Positions 59,852 to 64,000 of a DNA stretch of 64,000 nucleotides are shown here, piece by piece. Below the pieces are notes generated by a model that had not been told where the DNA came from, did not search any database, and saw nothing but the letters and a program-made list of their open reading frames with translations. The translations under genes and the position numbers were made by a program. The stretch is from Eucalyptus grandis (lineage: Eukaryota; Streptophyta; Magnoliopsida; Myrtales; Myrtaceae), in NCBI RefSeq assembly GCF_016545825.1, contig NC_052613.1:5518001-5582000 (forward strand), written 5' to 3'. Positions within the stretch are counted from its first letter, which is position 1; each line of letters starts with the position of its first letter.

Positions 59852-62800
59852 ATGTCTAAGATGAAATCTGAAATTGAGAAGTTTAACAGGAATAACAATT
59901 TTGTGTTATTGAGTATCAAGATGCGGTCTTTATTGAAAACACAAGGTTTGGTCAAGACACTAGATGGTGAAGATGAGTTGCCTATTATAATGAAAGCCTC
60001 AAAGTGGGTAGAGCTAATGGAAAAAGCAAATAGCACAATCCTGTTAAATTTGACGGATAAAGTTTTAATAGAGGTTACTGAGGAGAAGGATGCCGCAGCA
60101 TTATGGGCAAAACTTCAAGCACTCTATGTAAATAAAGGTTTAAATAATCGCTTATACATGTTGAAGAAGATGTTTCAATTTAAATATACTGAAGGTACGT
60201 CTATTAGAACCCACCTAGATGAATTTAATAAACTCATGTTGGATCTGAAGAATATCGATAAGATACTTGATGATGAAAAATATGGCATGATATTATTAGC
60301 TTCTTTACCAGAGTCATAGGAGCACTTTATTGATTCGCTATTGCAGGGGCGTACTTTATTCTTTAAGGAGTGGTAGAGAAAGTTGCGAGATGACGATCTG
60401 GCGAAAGGAGTAGTGCAAGAATTGACGATTTGGGGGTAGAGAATAACATTGAGAGCTTAGTAGTAATAGATGTATTGCCAAGGGGAGCACTAGTGATGTA
60501 GAAGCTGTTTTATGTATGAGACGAATGGGTGCTAGATTTGGGGTGTTCTTATCTTATGACGCCTCATAAGAATTGATTTATTACTTACCAAGCTGCAGAT
60601 GGTGGTAGAATTCTTTTGGGGAACAATGTAGTTTGTAAGGCTGTGGGGATAGGGACAATTCGGATTCAGATTCAGATGCACGATGGGGTGGTGCGTACAT
60701 TAACAGATGTGAGGCATGTACCAGAGCTAAAAAATAACCATATTTCTCCGGGGACTCGATGACATCGGGTGTAGGTACACAGCTTAAGGTGAAGTAATGA
60801 AGATCTTTCGAGGTGCCATGATAGTGATGAGTGGGAAGAAAGTGAATACTCTCTATCATCTACTGAGAGAGATCATGACCGGAATCGCTGCAGTTTCATC
60901 AGGTAAGTTAGATTCTAACTTGACTCAATTATGTCATATGCGTTTAGGGCACATGAGTGAGGTAGGTATGATGATGCTGAGTGAAAGGGGATTGTTGAAG
61001 AGTCAGAAGACATGGAAGCTGGACTTATGTGAGCAATGCTATGGGAAGCAGCACCAAGTTAAGTTTACTACAGCTATCCATTCGACCAAACGACCAGTTG
61101 AATATATTCATTCAGATGTCTGGGGCCCATCTTTGGTTCCTTCAAAAGGAGGTGCCCGATATATATTGATATTTATCGATGATTATTTGAGGAAGGTATG
61201 GATTTACTTTCTGAAGCACAAATATGATATGTTTGATCGGTTCAAGAAATTTAAGATATTGATTGTGAAGCAGTCAAATAAACAAATCAAGTGCCTGAGA
61301 ACCGATAATGGTATGGAGTTCTGTAATAAAGATTTTACTGAGTTTTGTGAAAAAGAAGGTATTCTAAGACATCGCACAGTACTTGAGACACCATAGCAGA
61401 ATGGCCTGTCAGAACGGAAGAACAGAATTTTGCTTGAGCGAGCTCGATGCATGCTTTCGCATGCAGAACTTGGTAAGGAATTTAGGGCCAAAGCAGTGAA
61501 CATGTCTTGTTACCTGATTTATCAATCTCCATCATCTGCTATCGAGTGGAAAACTCATAAGGAAGTATGGTCGAGGAAACCTGTTGATTATTCCGGATTA
61601 CGTATATTTGGATCTCGTACGTATGCTCACGCGAGTAATAGTAAGCTTGAGCCAATGGTGAAGAAGTGCATATTTCTGGATTATGCACATGGGGTGAAAG
61701 GCTACCAGTTATGGTGCACTGATCCCAGATCATCCAGTTTTCTAATTAGCAGAGATGTGATCTTCGACAAGACTGCAACGCTTCAAAAGATGAGTTCTGA
61801 GACACAACCAGCAGAGAAGACAAATCACGGTGTCATTAGTGAGGTGGAACTTCAAGTGGAGACTCCGAAGACCTCGAAGATAACAAAAGTTGAGACTGCA
61901 AATGAAGTCACAGTTCTTGAAGTCGGTGATAGTGAACAACTAGCAAAACCGTAGCACACTATAGCCGCAGATAGATAGAGAAGACAAATTAAATCATTGG
62001 TACGCTATGTTTATACAGATATTGCTTATGCATTAACTGTAAGTGATGAGGTGGAGATGGATGAGCCTTCGTCTTACTCTGAGGCGATGGCTAGTTCGGA
62101 GTCGTCGCAGTAGCTAGGGGCTATTAGTGAAGAGATGGAATCACTCCATCGAAATCAGACATGGGAGTTGGTCAAAGTACCCAAGAGCCAAAAGATTGTA
62201 GGAAGTAAATGGATCTTTAAATGGAAAGATGGCATTCCCGATGTTGAGAGGTGAGACTTATGGTGAAGGAATATACACAGCGTAAGGGCATTGACTACAA
62301 TGAGGGGTTCTCTCCTGTGGGAAGACATAGATCTATTCGTGTTTTACTTGCCTTAGTTGCTTCGCATGATCTTGAGTTAGAGCAGCTAGATGTGAAAACT
62401 GCGTTTCTTTACAGTGATTTGGAGAAACAAATTTACATGAGACAACCAAAGGGATTTGCTATTATGGATAAGGAAGATCATGTTTGCTTGTTAAAGAAAT
62501 CTTTGTATGGGCTGAAACAGTCTCCTAGGCAGTGGTATAAACGTTTTGATACTTTCATAGCTAGTCAAGACTATTCAAAAAGTCAGATGGATAGCTGTGT
62601 TTACTATAGGAGATTGGAAAAAGGTTATTTGATTTATCTACTTTTATATGTTGATGATATGTTGATAATAGCTAAGAATAAGTATGGAGATTTTGCGTGA
62701 CAGTACTGCATGAAGTTTATGTCTATCTCAAAATAAATATATTGAGAAGATAGTGGCACATTTTAATATGCAGTTGGCAAAATCTTTAAGTACACCTCTA

Positions 62801-63406
62801 GCGAAACACTTTAAACTTTTAGATAAATTATCACCGCAGATTGAGGAAGAATATGAGCATATGTCTCGTGTTCCTTATTCTAGCGTCATGGGTAGTATTA
62901 TTATGTATGTTATGGTGTGTATTATGCCTGATATTTCACAAGCTGTGATCGTGGTTAGTCACTATATGAAGTGTCCTAGTAAAGCTCATTGTGAAGCTGT
63001 GAAGTGGATCTTCAGATATTTGAAGGAGGCAACAGACGTGGGTATAGTGTATCGAATGGACAGCAATGGCAGTGAGACCACTGGTTTTGTGGATTCGGAT
63101 CACGCCAGTGACTTGGATAATTATAGGTCTTTAGTAGGGTACGTGTTTACGCTAGTGGGTGGTGCAATTAGTTGGAAAGCGTCCTCACAGGATCGCATTG
63201 CCTTGTCTTCGACTAAGGTAGAGTACATGGCATTAATCTTTGTAGCGAATGAGGCGATATGGTTACAAAGTTTTCTCTTGGACTTTGGGTTAGAACAGAA
63301 AATTGTGAATATACACTGTGATAACCAAGGTGCGATATATTTGGTATATAATCTAGTTTATCACAAGCGAATGAAGCATGTCAACATAAGGTATCACTTC
63401 ATCTGA
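59852..63406 (+). mobile_element. Decayed Ty1/copia gag-pol
   Basis: Gag (UBN2-like) runs from MSKMKSEIEKFNRNNNFVLL to 60316, with a stop at 60317. The zinc knuckle is not seen. The protease remnant at about 60530 reads VLDLGCSYLMTPH, with Leu where the catalytic DSG Ser is expected. Integrase (60797-61950) keeps the H-H (LCHMRLGHM), the C-C (LCEQCYGK) and the two Asp (HSDVWGP, LRTDNGMEF). A stop at 61394-61396 replaces the Gln of TPQQNG. RT (about 62160-62700) keeps LDVKTAFLYSDLEKQIYM and the YVDD active site, with frame breaks before and after. RNase H (62753-63406) keeps FVDSDHASD and the HCDNQGAI motif. Multiple breaks exclude autonomous movement. Confidence 0.85.
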
Positions 63407-64000
63407 GATGTCTTAGTTAAGGGTAATGTTATTGTCAAAAAGATTGTTATGCCCATTGAATGGATCTAGACTTAGAACCAGGGAAGGAGAGTAAATTTCT
63501 TGTAGGTATGCATCCCACAGTGGGCGAACAACTCCCGTTCAAGCCCTTCAGGGATAGCTTTTTAGCAGAAAATCACGCAACTCTTTAATTCAGAGCCTAG
63601 AGACACCCAAACATTCCAGGATGGAGTCGTTTCTAACCTATCCAAGCTGCATTTTTTGGAGGATCCTACCAGGCTGGAGAAGAAGAGAAATTTAGAAAGC
63701 CATGGAGAAGTTTTTTCACAAAGCACACACTTTATTTCAAGGGACTCTGCCCAACACAATACATCCTCCTTGCCTTTTATAGACGATTAGAGGTCACAAA
63801 CAAACAAGAACCAAGCTCATGGGTCCGTGGGTCCGGATACAAACAGAGGCATCAGAAATTTCCGGGAGGGAATTATTTGCACACTATGAACAGTAACTGT
63901 ACTGTGAACAGTACATTCCCTATCCTAGTGCTACAGTAAAAGTGAACAGTAACTTGCTACAGTGAAATTGTACGGATTTAGCGGTCTCGTCTGTCACGAG
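63407..64000. other. Repeat-derived end of window
   Basis: Downstream of the copia RNase H. It contains repeated GAACAGTA words near 63880-63950 and a TAGAGACACCCAAACATTCC segment. It resembles LTR or leader DNA of another element. It does not match the 5' LTR at 59100-59760. Confidence 0.35.

Noticed and set aside
1..64000. CRISPR arrays, bacterial operons, defence islands, organellar insertions
   Set aside because: The window is plant nuclear DNA; no short regularly spaced repeats and no prokaryotic or organellar genes were seen.

Overview
This window is plant nuclear DNA, almost certainly from a woody eudicot. The genes have small exons with GT-AG introns, and the intergenic space is AT-rich and full of LTR retrotransposons, TIR transposons, a tRNA-derived SINE and GA/TA/TG microsatellites. 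The GC-rich interiors of some TIR elements remind me of Myrtaceae genomes, but that is only an impression. No bacterial, organellar or viral genes were seen, and no convincing tRNA or rRNA gene.

Layout. (1) 0-6.5 kb is gene-rich: an HVA22-a-like ER membrane protein gene (minus, 5 exons) and a bHLH47/POPEYE-like iron-response transcription factor (minus, 4 coding exons plus a 5'UTR intron). (2) 6.5-17.4 kb is repeats: three diverged copies of a long direct repeat, two of which carry different later insertions, then a five-copy tandem array with a 547-583 bp period. The array keeps a 45-codon reading frame and runs into a short lectin-like peptide fragment. (3) 17.7-23.5 kb holds a Mutator-like non-autonomous element, a decayed and unidentified minus-strand gene fragment, another composite transposon and plain intergenic DNA. 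(4) 25.3-26.6 kb is a single-exon TCP14-like gene (minus) whose reading frame is broken twice by apparent single-base losses. (5) 27-35.6 kb is intergenic, with a decayed LTR pair. (6) 35.7-59 kb is a locally duplicated specialised-metabolism block. It has two CYP98A (p-coumaroyl ester 3'-hydroxylase family) pseudogenes on the plus strand and two apparently intact 2-oxoglutarate/Fe(II) dioxygenase genes on the minus strand. Shared flanking blocks, 1.3-kb tandem repeats and inserted transposons (solo LTR, Ty3 element with an internal SINE, hAT-like element) surround them. (7) 59-63.4 kb is a decayed Ty1/copia retrotransposon.

The intact genes are ordinary plant genes that do not form an operon-like unit. 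The CYP98A/dioxygenase block looks like a tandem duplication in which the P450 copies died while the dioxygenases survived. I did not find evidence for a wholly new biological system. The most unusual features are the five-copy exon-like array, the nearly 3-kb solo LTR whose removal rejoins the P450 coding sequence, and the doubly frameshifted TCP14-like gene.
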